From: Cyclaneusma minus
Lineage: Eukaryota > Ascomycota > Leotiomycetes > Marthamycetales > Marthamycetaceae
Length of the DNA: 64,000 bases
NCBI GenBank assembly: GCA_037179335.1
Contig: JAKZHN010000015.1
Span: 868,001 to 932,000 of the forward strand
Direction: 5' to 3'
Positions within the stretch are counted from its first letter, which is position 1, and the number at the start of each line of letters is the position of its first letter. The notes under the pieces were generated by a model. It did not search any database, was not told the DNA's origin, and saw nothing but the letters and a program-made list of their open reading frames with translations. The position numbers were made by a program, and so were the translations under genes. Of this stretch, positions 39,040 through 49,516 are shown in pieces.

Positions 39040-39734
39040 TCTTTATATTTAAAATATTTAAAATGGCTTTTTTGCCTTGGCCAATAAATATTTTTTTAAA
39101 TTTGCTATTAAATTTATTAATTTAATTTTTAAGTAATATAGCAAAAACTATAAATTCCAAATTAATTTTTAAAGTGCCAAATTCAATAAAAAATGCATTA
39201 TTTGTATTAATAATTTTAAAAATAAAAGCAATGCTAGCGTATTTAAAAATAATTTTCTTAATAGTAAACAATACTTTTTTTTATTAAAGCGGATCTTTAT
39301 ATTGTAAACCCAAATTTTATAATTGGTTTTTAATAGCATTAAAAAGGGGTTTTCAGTTTTTTTATTATTAAATATATTGGCAAATACTATAAAAATAAAA
39401 GCAATTAGCTAAAGGAAAAGGGAAAAATAATAAAGGGAATATTATTATAAAAGCTTTTATTTAGCTTTTAAAAACAATTGGCAAAATGGCTTTTAAATTG
39501 GCCGGATAAATTATAAAGGGATTTTTTTATTGGTTTTAATTCATTTTGTAAAATATTATAATAGCATTAGCAAAAAAAAAATTATATTGGTTTTAATTAT
39601 TTTGCAATAAATTATGGTATTAAAAAAAAGAAATTTGCTAAAATACAAATTTTTTATTGGAATAATATCAAAAAATCGATTAAAATAACGTTAGTTAATT
39701 ACCTAAAAGCTTATGCGATTTCGGGCTTATAATT
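39040..39734 (-). other. Element C 5' internal segment
   Basis: AT-rich, RIP-degraded sequence between the F LTR and the C right LTR. By position it would hold the 5' leader and part of gag of C. No domain can be read. Confidence 0.5.
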
Positions 39735-39924
39735 TATTGGAAATAAGTGAATATAAGGGCATAGAATAAGGGTGTAAAAAACATTGTGTTATATTTAAAA
39801 AGACTAAAATAGCTAAAGAGTCCGAAATAAGGATATTTTTACTGTGCGGACGCTAGTCTCCTTTGGGTCTAGCTACACGTGATGGCTACTTTACGGTGGC
39901 TGCCATTGCACCCATCTCTCAACA
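39735..39924 (-). repeat. Element C right (5') LTR
   Basis: 190 bp. The outer 70 nt are unmutated and GC-normal. Its end supplies the TGA stop (39919-39921) now used by the gene at 39919-40488. Confidence 0.92.
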
Positions 39925-40488
39925 CTTAGCAACAACCGTCCTCCTCACGTGCCTCCTCGCCCCATCAACCATCGCAAAACCCCAAACCTGTCTCGCCGTC
40001 CAGCCCTTCTCCTTATTAACCACAAAAGTCTCCAACACACACTCGCCCTTCGGCCCCTTCTTCTCATTCCCATCATCCAACCATCCTTCCTTCAAGAACG
40101 AATCCTCGATCGAGTCCATACTTTCCAAACACCGCGATTGCCCGCGCACATCTCCGAAAATGGGGTGGCTGTGCTCCAGCTCGACTCCGTCTAGAATGCG
40201 CTTCTCGTGTGTGGCTTTGGAACCAGTGGCTTCCTGATCGATGTCGATTTGGACGACGCCGTCTTGTACGTGTTGCTTGATGGTCATAGTGATGGTGGCG
40301 AGACCGATGGCTTTGCGTACTAGCCAGCCGATGCCTTGAAGCGAGAGTGTGGAGTCGGTATTGTCAGAGAGGGTCTTGTTCTACGCGTGGTGTTAGCTTC
40401 GAATTTTTGCTGGGAGGTGGTAGGGTCTACTTACCATTGTCCATGAACCGTTGAGGTCGCCGATTGTGACTTCCGGGGGAGCAGCCAT
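39919..40488 (-). CDS. FABP/lipocalin-like protein, C-terminus truncated by element C
   Basis: CDS is complement(join(39919..40380,40435..40488)), 171 aa as it now reads. The 54-nt intron has GTAAGT, a GCTAAC branch and a TAG end. The N-terminal part DLNGSWTMNKTLSD followed by GIGWLVRKAIGLAT resembles cytosolic fatty-acid-binding proteins and related calycins (GxW start, then a helix pair), and the end GARRHVRRTVVAK fits a closing beta strand. It belongs to a conserved but, as far as I know, uncharacterised fungal family; a lipid ligand is inference. The last residue (Cys) and stop come from the LTR. The native end, 18 residues and TAG, lies at 19070-19131, so the original protein was 188 aa. 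Loss of the last strand may impair folding. Confidence 0.78.
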
Positions 40489-42354
40489 TTTGCAGATTAT
40501 GATGTGCTTTGGGGGTTGGTATGCTTCGATCTTGGATATCCAACAGACGTGTCGATCTCTAGAGTAATTGATTAGAAAGGGGAATCTGACTGAAGGCATT
40601 CAAGATGTGCGTGGGGGTTTTATATGCCGTTGTTGGCCAACTTTCCCCGCGCCTGTGAATGACGAACCGAGGTCGTTTGAATGTGACTCTCCCCTCATTA
40701 CCCCCTACATGTACTTACTATTTTGCTCGTGCCGGCCTGATGAAACGCGCCGCAGCTTCTTAGCAAACCAATCTTATAGTGAACCGGTCAAGGAGGCAGA
40801 ATCTGAGAGGCTCATTTGACAATTTGATGGCACCAATGAGTGACAATGTAACCCAGTGAATGCCAATTGACAGTCTGACAGCAAACATGATCTTCTAGTG
40901 ACTTTAGTTTATCTGTTGCCGCCGAGGTACAACTATGGGAGCCAGTCATTGTGCATAATAACACATTCGTCATATAGGGAGAACTAGAGTGTAGAGGATG
41001 CCAAAGCTACATTCTACAATCTACAGTGCAGGAAAAAGACCAATCAGAAAAGCGCAAAGAGTACAGGGACTCTGAATTATTCATTGTATCTGGAAGCGGT
41101 CATTCTGAACTTCAGAAAGCCGTAACGCTCCGGCAACTTGTCTGACAGCGCCTCGAGTCAACAACGACATCACATTAGATTAGATAGATAGTCGGAGCAT
41201 CACTGAGAAGGGAGAGAAGGGAAGTAGAGAAGAGGATTACACCTTTGAAACTCGAAGACAAAAGAGAAACAGGACTTCTTATCTGGATCAGACCTACCGC
41301 TGTGCCGTGATTTGAGGTTCAACACGCTTATGGCTTCTAGGCACAGAGGCTAGTCCGGTCTGAAGCGGATGGAGCGGGAGCTAGATTGCTGTCTCGTGGT
41401 CTAGAAGCACGTTGCAAGCAACCCAGGATCATATATTCCAGGAAACCAGGAGTCCAAACTTGAAGCTCCCGGGGCTTTGGAAAGCTGTATGTATCTTCAA
41501 TGACGACACCAAGTCCTGCAGCAAGCTGTAAGGGTTGAAGTCGTTGTTGAGGTCTTCTGCTCTTAGACGCTGCCAGTCGAAGTAGGTATCGACGCGGAAA
41601 CGCCGTAGTCTTTCCCAAGCAGCGCGAAAACGGGTCTCCAAGCAGGAAGTCCAGAATGCTGGTGTTATGGCACGCACCGTATCTAGACACGGGAATGGGA
41701 TAACCGCGAGGCAGCCCACGTGGCATGCTCCCAGTGAATGATGAGGTATATGTAGTCGTTTGGATGGCCCAGAGAAGGGTTGACGGGAAGACGCGGGGGC
41801 TTGCGTGTCCAAGGAGCTGATTTCGGCCTCCCCGTCAGAAAAGGGGGAATAGATAGGGGGAAGGGAGACTTCGCATATGGAATGGAGACTGTCGTAAATC
41901 ACGCAAGGTTGGTGGTGATGGTGAGTGCGGATAGGGAAAATTTGCAAGCGGCTCCAAGGATCTTCGAAAAAGTAGTTGAGACTGGATTGATGGAATTCAG
42001 AGTTCAGAGGATCGTGTGATTATTGGCTGGTGGATAGGTATCTTTTTTGGTGTTGCCGTTTGCAAGCCACTGTGGTGCCCCTCAACCCAGCCTCAACTGC
42101 GGCTAGTCCCGTCTTGGCATAGGGTCGATGATTATCCAAATTCCAGGGACGCATCCCAATCAACCAACCAAAGCCCAATTTGGTGATTCGATAAGTCGGA
42201 GTCGTCCCTCTTCTCGACGAGCCTGCACCGCCTCCCAAGCCGCGTGCGCTGGAGAAACTGCCGAGCGAGTGGTGGTGGTATGGGCCTTCCCTTGCAACTA
42301 TCCGCACGGGCTGCTTGAGCTCACGCACCGCAAGTGAGAGCCCCCCGAACCATC
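40489..42354. other. Intergenic region between FABP-like gene and DUF726 gene
   Basis: Divergent promoters of the flanking genes are expected here. Overlapping minus-strand frames at 41337-41726 (129 aa, ATG) and about 41429-41947 (no ATG) could mark an unrecognised gene or exon. Neither shows a known domain, and overlap in two frames argues for chance. Confidence 0.4.
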
Positions 42355-45300
42355 ATGTCTGGGAGTGAGGAGCAAAACCAGCCTTCGAGACCCCAGGCGA
42401 CCACCGATCCAGCAACAGTTCCGGAGCCCGACGATTTCGGCTTGCCCGCGAAGAAATTCGCTGCACCGCAGCATGATGCCGACCATGCCGGTGCTGACGG
42501 AAGCAGAGAGGCGAAGGACGACGACGAAGTTGTGCTAGAGAAAGGGGTTGTAGGCCAGGGCGCTGTGCCAGGAATGGCGGATCAGGAGTCGCCGACCGAC
42601 GAGGAATTCAAAGTCGTCCATAAAGAGGTCCCGGCAACAAAGGAGACCGGTCTTCCGCCCCCTCTGCAACATGGTCAACCTGAAGTGTCCGACAGCCAGC
42701 CGAAAAACCCACATGAAAACCTCGAAGGCGTGGAAGAGCCCAGAAAAGACATACGACCGGCAGAAGACCTTCCACGAGCCGCGGAAAAGAGGACGACGGG
42801 CAATGGTATATCAGAGTGGTCGCATCAACATATGGCCTCGAAGGACGATGACGAAGATAACAAGACGGATGATGGGGAATGGCAGACCATGCCGGCATAT
42901 GCCCCTTACGACATATACGATGATGACAACCGACTGGTGGCCAAGGAAGCCGTAGAATCTGATGTCGAGGACGATTCATCGGCGCTGGGCGGCGCAGGAA
43001 AAGGTTATACACGAGTCCAGCTCGACGATGATGCGCAGTCAGCTACCAGTCTCGACGAGACTACGCAATACCTGTTCAAAGACTCCCATGGGGATACAGG
43101 TGCGGGATTCGACGATGACGAGCAGCGGGATGCCGTCTCGCAGATGCAGGCTACGAAAGACTTGTTGACAGAAGGCCAGAGAATCGCTTATGTTGGAATG
43201 ACACGATTGGTTTTGTCTTCGATGCTGAAGTTTTCCGAATCGCTGCCAATTTCAAAAGGCTCCAAGAAAGAGGTCCAGACGTCGGCAGAAGCAGTCAAAA
43301 TGTGGGGTCAGAAAATGATGGTTCGACTATATGCACACATGGACATCAGCGCAGCAGAACAAGTCATGATAGAGCAGCTGGCAGATCATGGGGTCGAGCC
43401 TGCAGATATGACTCCAACACTGATGCAGAATGCGAGAGTCAAGAATCCAATGGCGGCGCAATCACCATCGAGGACATCGCTTACTTCACCCCGACCTGGG
43501 TCAGCATTTTCTGGTACGATGAGTTCTCGGGCTTCCCTGTCATCGCCTCGTATGGGTGAAGAGGAGTCTGTGGCTTCTCCTCCACCTGCGTATCAGGAGC
43601 ACGAAGGAGATGATCTGCCAGAAGTTCGCACACCTTCGCAATTGCCAACTACCAAGAACCTCGACATCGATTTGCGGTGGACCGTCCTGTGTGATCTGTT
43701 CCTCACCCTTATAGCTGACTCCGTTTACGATGCACGATCTCGAGTGTTGTTAGAAAGAGTAGGAGAACACTTGGGCGTATCTTGGCTTGAAATTTGTCGG
43801 TTTGAAAAGCGAGTCACGGATGCCCTAGAAATGCAACAAGCAGCAGACAAGGAAGACTGGAACGAAGACGAGCATAAAGAGAACCGTAGAAAGATGGCCC
43901 TGAAGAAACGTTATATGATGATGGGCTTAGCAACTGTTGGTGGCAGTCTGGTTATCGGTCTTTCTGCCGGTCTATTGGCACCTGTCATTGGAGCTGGTCT
44001 GGCAGCAGGGTTCACGACAATTGGTGTTGCTGGAACTAGTGGTTTTCTCGCTGGTGCTGGTGGCGCCGCGATTATTACAACTAGTGCTTCAGTGTCAGGA
44101 GGAATTGTTGGCATCAAGGCCGCAAACCGAAGAACCGGAGCCGTCAAGACCTTTGAATATCGGCCTCTACACAACCATAAACGGGTCAACCTAATTATCA
44201 CTGTTTCAGGATGGATGACGGGTAAAGTCGATGATGTGCGACTGCCATACAGTACCGTTGATCCCATCATGGGCGACATCTACTCTGTTCTTTGGGAGCC
44301 AGAGATGCTCACCAGCATGGGAGATACTATTAACATCCTTGCTACTGAGGTACCTCCTCTTGATACTTGAACTTCTCAAAAGATCACATCACACTGACAA
44401 TAACAAATAGGCGTTGACTCAAGGTCTCCAACAAGTCCTCGGCAGTACTGTGTTGATTGGTCTTATGGCTGCTCTACAACTCCCTATTGTCCTCACGAAA
44501 CTTGCTTATCTCATAGACAACCCTTGGGCTGTGTCCTGCGACCGTGCAACAGCCTGTGGACTCATCTTGGCCGATTCCCTCATCGATCGGAGTCTTGGAA
44601 CCCGCCCCATCACCCTCGTCGGCTACTCCCTAGGCTCTCGTGTCATCTTCTCCTGCTTGCAAGAACTGGCCAAGAAAGGAGCATACGGTCTCGTGCAGAA
44701 CGTCTATCTTTTCGGAAGCCCAATTGTCGCCAGCAAAGATGCATATCTCAAAGCACGATCCGTTGTGGCTGGGCGATTCGTGTCCGGTTATGCCAAAAAT
44801 GACTGGATTCTCGGATACTTGTTTCGACTTACCAACGGCGGTCTGAGCCGAGTTGCTGGTCTTGCACCAGTGGAGGGTATCCCCGGGCTGGAAAATGTCG
44901 ATGTTTCGGATCTTGTACCTGGCCACATGAGTTATCGAGCAGCGATGCCCAGACTGTTGCGCGAAGTAGGCTGGACTGTAGAATCCGACGAGTTTTCAGA
45001 AATTGAAGATCCAGATCCAGAAAACCACGAGAAGCGACAGCGCGAGCTGATCAGTGAAATAGAAGAAGCGCGCAAGGAGTATGAGAAGAAGGAGAAGTCG
45101 GGAAAGAAAGGCGTTGCTTTTGGCTGGTTGAAGGGCAAGAAGAAGGGCGCGATGGAGAAGAAGGAGTGGGAGACGTATCAGGAGAACAGAGAGGACAAGT
45201 ACGATGACGGCTTGGTGAGGAACGGAGAAGGAAGTTCTTCCAACAACGGCGTCCTGTTCGACATCGATGCGATAAGAAAAGAATTGGCGAGCGAGCAGAT

Positions 45301-45724
45301 GGAAGTCAAAGAGCTGCCATCGACGCTACCGCCCATGAAGCTCGAAGTGCCCTCGCGCGCGGTGAGTGCCAGCGCAGCGACCTCGCCCCGTCCCGGCCTC
45401 ACGACTTCAAGAACTTTCAGTGGCGGTGAAGCCTTGTCTCCTCATTATGCACATGCCGAAGAGGACATCCGCCTCGAGTTCGACACCTCTTACGACGACA
45501 GTCCTCCTGTAGTGCCACCCAAAGACGCCAGATATACACCCATGCCATCTCCTGGCCTAGCAGCAGTGACACGACCAGAGCTCAAGAGCTCGAATTCGCT
45601 GCCACCGCTAGGCTTCGGGCTGAACGAGGGCGTAGCCGGGCTTGACATCGGGCATAATGCATGGGCGGATGAGGAAGACGAGGACTTTGGGAAGGAGAAG
45701 GAGATTGAGATGACGTTTGCTTGA
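42355..45724 (+). CDS. DUF726/TMCO4-like membrane alpha/beta-hydrolase protein
   Basis: CDS join(42355..44349,44411..45724), 1102 aa. The 61-nt intron (GTACCT..AAATAG, CTGAC branch) joins INILATE to ALTQGLQQVLGS, a junction conserved in the family. Residues 1-430 are acidic and disordered. From about 435 a helical region leads to a glycine-rich hydrophobic hairpin (about 520-585). Then comes the hydrolase core RVNLIITVSGWMTG with nucleophile elbow GYSLGS (Ser about 738) and LFGSPIVASKDAY. A Lys/Glu coiled segment (about 810-860) and an acidic tail follow. Yeast Mil1 and animal TMCO4 share the DUF726 core; Mil1 binds the AP-1 complex at Golgi/endosomes. The lipid-hydrolase role is inferred. 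The ATG at 42355 is the first in frame. Confidence 0.9.
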
Positions 45725-46378
45725 TTCCGGCAGCGTGAGCTTCCCGGGCGAACTTGCAGGGGATAGTGTTTTCTGCGCTTTTAGCAACGGGACCTTGGTT
45801 TCGTTTCATCACTGATTAAAGGCATTGCGAGGAGCGCGTATCTTGGCGGCATCAGCTATGATTTCAAGGGCCTCCGGAAAGGGTTTGGGGGCGCTGGACT
45901 TGTATTTTAATCGGCAGGTCTCGGGACTTTTTTGTTGCATTGGTGAATGAATATTCGGAACGCGATTGAGCGTGTTTCCGCTTGTATAGCAGATAGTGTA
46001 TAGTGATTATTTGGCAGCTGCATCACTGAGTGCCTGACTTATAAGTGTTCCTCAGTGGCTACTGGCTTTCGTCTCCACTACCGGATGACTTTCTTCATAA
46101 CTCCCTGATACTTGTTGTAATAATGTGGAGCTGGGTTGCTGGATACAGCACGCAAGCTGCAATGTCATCATGTCTTTCCTGACTTCTAACACTCAGGCTA
46201 CAAACAACAGACCATGTACTTGCTTCTATGCAGAATATGAAGCCAGTTTGCGGATCATCATATTCTTAGTCGAACCCTTGGATCCGTAGCCGCTGTACTT
46301 TTTTTCCCGACCGTGTGAAGATGCATTTCAGATGCACATCCGCGACGCCAAAAACGCCCAAACCTGCCGCACACTCAA
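45725..46378. other. Convergent intergenic region
   Basis: 3' regions of the DUF726 gene (+) and UTP23 (-). No further gene, RNA or repeat was recognised. Confidence 0.5.
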
Positions 46379-47559
46379 TCAGTCATCATCGCCGCCTTCC
46401 CCGCCTTCCCCGCCTTCTCTCCCTTCTCCGCCTTCATCATCCCCTTGGCCAGCGGCGCTCTCCCCAGTGGCGTGTTTCCGCTTCCTTGTCCGCTTCCTCT
46501 TCTTCTCACCAGACACTCCTGCATCTTCCGCGCCAGCACCTGGCTCTCCCGACTCGCCACCATCCACGCCATTTTCCGCGGGTTCTCTCTCCTTCGTGGC
46601 TTTCGAAGACGCAGGCTTTGTGTCCTTGGCACCTTCCTTTGCCTTGTCCTTCTTCGGTTTCTTCATACTGAGAGGATTCGGGCCTTTTGGACCTTTCACT
46701 TTCTTCGCCTTCTTTGCCGGCGCTGCCTCCTCTCCCCCCTTCTCCCCCTCCCCATCCTCATCATCCCTCTTCCTCTTCTCCCCAGTCTTCTCGCCCCTCA
46801 CAGCACCCTTCAGTCCTCCTCTGAACTTGCTTCTCTCTGTCCCCTCCCTCTCCTTCACACTCGCATCCGCCATTGGCTCCATAATCATAACGCTCCTCTT
46901 CACATAAATCAAAGGCGTGCCCTTGACACTTCTCAATGTTCTCCTGAACTGGTCGTCCTGCGAGGCGACCACGTAGTTGTGCTTGTTGGTAGAGGAGGAC
47001 TTGGGGTCGATCACGGAGAGCATGCATTCGGATTCGGGGAGCGGAGCGGGATATTCGTCGGGATGGTGCGAGCAACGGCGGCGCTCGTAGGACTTGGCTT
47101 TGTTGATTACTTCATTGAGGAGGTATTGTGGGAGAGGTGCGAGCTCGTCGGTGTTTGATTTGGATGGTGCGGGGGCTGGTGCGGGGGCTTTGCTGGAGGA
47201 TTGGGAGAGGGCATAGAGGTGGCGGATGGAGCACTGGGTGATCACTATTTGGGCGAGATGTCAGCCTAGTTCATTCGAGGCGCAATCGGTCGAGGTTTGA
47301 GCAACAGCGAGAGTTCGGCACGTACTGGGCTTGACTTTTCCATGTAAAGTTCGTTCCAGCGCAGTGGGGAGATCCATCTTGAACCTTTGCGCTGCAACCA
47401 TCATTTCCGCATCCACTACACGGGCGCACGTCAGTCATATCTGGCAGCAGGGACAGGCACTTTTGACATACCCAGCACCTGGTAGGGTTCGCGAAAACCG
47501 AAAGTGAGGCCATACTGCTGCATCAGCTTGCGATACTGCTTCGATCGCTTCCCGCGCAT
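46379..47559 (-). CDS. UTP23: rRNA-processing protein UTP23
   Basis: Component of the 90S/SSU processome acting in the nucleolus in early pre-rRNA cleavage and snR30 release. CDS is complement(join(46379..47244,47326..47415,47472..47559)), 347 aa; introns of 81 and 56 nt. Splicing gives the family N-terminus MRGKRSKQYRKLMQQYGLTF, then VDAEMMVAAQ, TLHGKVKPMITQCSIRHLY and a PIN-like fold up to YVKRSVMIMEP (residues about 1-170). The Cys/His cluster RRCSHHPDEYPAPLPESECM matches the Utp23 zinc site. Residues 170-347 are Lys/Glu/Gly-rich disorder, longer than in yeast. The second intron splits the ATG of MITQ (A|TG). It faces the DUF726 gene convergently. Confidence 0.95.
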
Positions 47560-48282
47560 TTTGGCGGTTGTCTACAGCCGAAGGCTGGCTGTTTTTGGTG
47601 GCGCAAAGGTTTTTTGGTGGCAAGAGGTTCGACAGCGCTTTCCTCGGGCTGAAGTAGACACAAATGAGGGAGAGAGCGGATGCGCTGATTGATGTTTGTG
47701 CTTTGCGGAACTTTTATCGAAGACGAGAAATATTTCGTGGAGATCGTCTGTGCGCACTAGCCTTGCAGGACAAGGCTGAACTCCCTGTGCCGTGACTTGG
47801 CGAAGGACTAGGAATATTCGAAATATTGGAGAATGTTTTATCCAGGGAATTCCAAGCGTCCAGTGAGATTTTCAGTAAATGTAAATTTTCCGATACGATT
47901 CCGAGACCCCTATTCACCATGCTTTGATGTCTTTACTAGCTAATCTTCTATCCATTTACTGACACTTGGCTGAAGCAAGATCTGTTACCACCAGCCACTA
48001 TCTCTGGGTATGCCTGACCATCTTCCTAGAGCCTCACTCACTCTCCCACCGACGACTGTATCAATTCGGCGGCCCAGTGCTCTCCACAGTACGCGTAGTC
48101 TGGCTCTTCATCGACCAGTCCGCCAGCCGCTCAGACACCCACTGCGGTCACTGCCTCTCTCCGTCACGGCCTTGACTCGGCCTTTCTCCGTAGACGGGGT
48201 TCTGTCACGAGGGGTGGTCATTTCCAGCTCCTGGATCGCACCCCGACCTGTTGGTTCAATGGCAACCTGCTCTTCCTGTTTC
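47560..48282. other. Intergenic region between UTP23 and PTC7-like gene
   Basis: Promoter of UTP23 and 3' region of the phosphatase gene. No additional feature was recognised. Confidence 0.5.
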
Positions 48283-49516
48283 TCATCCATTACTCCGTCT
48301 GCAGAGTGCGGCCACGACACTGATATCATCCATTTTGCCTGTATCTTCATCAGTTCCGGTTCACGGCATCATGAGAAACAGTCTTACCTCCTTCCATGGC
48401 CAAGCCCTCCTCAACCGCATGTTCCATAAATGGGCTTTCCGCAAAGGGATCCTGCGCAATGACTCTGGCAGCGTGCATCAGCCGATCTGCCACGAAGTTC
48501 ATCCCGCCCCCTTGGCCATGCTTCCTGGCTTCTTCTTCCGCAGGCATATCCTCTCCGCCCTGTCCAGCCTCCCAGGCACGCAAGCTATCCACCACGTTTT
48601 CTACAATCTCATGCTCCCACAAGTTGTCGATGACACCATCGCTCATGGCCAGCACAACATCGTTCTCCTCGATCTCGACTACATCAATAACTGCATTATC
48701 CGTTGGTGTGTCTGGACTGTTCGTCCCTAATTGCCGCGGACAGTCAAACCAGTGCCATTGCGTAGTCGACCTGTAAATGGCTTCTTGGTGGCGGGGACGG
48801 ATAACCATTACTTGGGAATCGCCAATATTCGTCACGTATAACACTGGCTGTGCGGACTCCTGACCCTGGCACTGGTAATGCAGCTGTGCTCCGGTGGCAG
48901 TCGTCGTGCCCTGCCACTTATTCGGCTCACTCGTCGCTTTGATGGTGTGCTCGTATGCGGCTTGTAGGTATTCGACAGGCCGGGGTTTCCACTTGCACAT
49001 TTCGTCTTCTCCTCTTGGCTTCCTGGCGTCTTTCTCGGATTCCAAAGCCCAAAAATGTAGGATAAGTCGGGACCAGAGTCCAGCATGGCCTCCTTCTCGG
49101 GTCGACCAAGCGCCTACGCCGTCATTTGCGCCTATGAAATGCTCAGAGGCGTAAACAGCATCATCGCCATTTGTGAAGCCCCTGATCATCTCCCCCTCAA
49201 CATACATGCGCCGGTCGCGACTGCGGTGGTGAGTCGACAGCGGATCGGAGAAGGAGCCCGAGGGCGGGGACAGGAAAGGTGGAGGAAATGGCCTCGGAGT
49301 GCGCTTGGCAAACAGCGCAATGCCAGTCTCGAAACGAAACGGCACAGCGGGTGTGGCGCATTTCGGATCAGTCTTTTGCGCAGATTGTTTGGCCGGCGCT
49401 GGGCGTAAGGCTGACGACGATTCGCGACGACATGTTGGGCGGACTGGGACGAGAAACCGGCGAGGACATCGAGGAGTGGCTCGCGGGAGTTCAAAGCGGA
49501 AGACAGACCTCCTCAT
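48283..49516 (-). CDS. PP2C-type Ser/Thr phosphatase, Ptc7/Azr1-like, probably mitochondrial
   Basis: CDS complement(join(48283..48338,48388..49516)), 394 aa. The 49-nt intron (GTAAGA..TACAG) near the 3' end restores the last PP2C strand GGKMDDISVVAALCRR; without splicing the frame would end in a non-homologous tail. The metal-binding Asp sits in FIGANDGVGAW (Asp about 132); further PP2C motifs are TNIGDSQVMV and LAMSDGVIDNLW. The start MRRSVFRFELPRATPRCPRR is Arg-rich and lacks acidic residues before about residue 32, apart from one Glu, typical of a mitochondrial presequence; the frame upstream has no ATG. In yeast Ptc7 dephosphorylates Coq7 in coenzyme Q synthesis; the same role here is inferred. 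A short second exon of 56 nt is unusual but well supported. Confidence 0.9.

Larger units (their letters stand above)
19132..39924 (-). mobile_element. Element C: Ty1/copia LTR retrotransposon carrying nested elements D, E and F
   Basis: LTRs of exactly 190 bp bound the element, with target duplication CTTAA (19127-19131) and CTTAG (39925-39929). One G/A difference fits RIP. The LTR begins TATTGGAAAT (ancestral TGTTGG) and ends CTCTCAACA. Minus-strand integrase and RT relics of the fungal copia type lie at 27380-29187. Parts belonging to C are 19322-20349, 26870-29192 and 39040-39734, about 4.4 kb including LTRs. Some of gag/protease has been lost where E and F abut. Inactive. Confidence 0.85.

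Noticed and set aside
19132..39924. Idea that the 20.8-kb unit is a giant DNA transposon (Starship-like)
   Set aside because: Ends are 190-bp direct LTRs with a 5-bp duplication, no tyrosine recombinase captain gene, and the interior is fully explained by nested LTR elements.
41337..41947. Two overlapping minus-strand frames of 129 and 172 aa
   Set aside because: The longer has no ATG; overlapping open frames in two phases and no recognisable domain. Kept only as a note in the intergenic entry.
46315..47158. Long plus-strand frames (up to 237 aa) opposite UTP23
   Set aside because: Antisense shadows of the Lys/Glu-rich UTP23 tail; Ser/Pro/Leu-rich with no domain.
48010..48776. Plus-strand frames of 126-159 aa
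   Set aside because: Antisense to the PP2C gene or unsupported.
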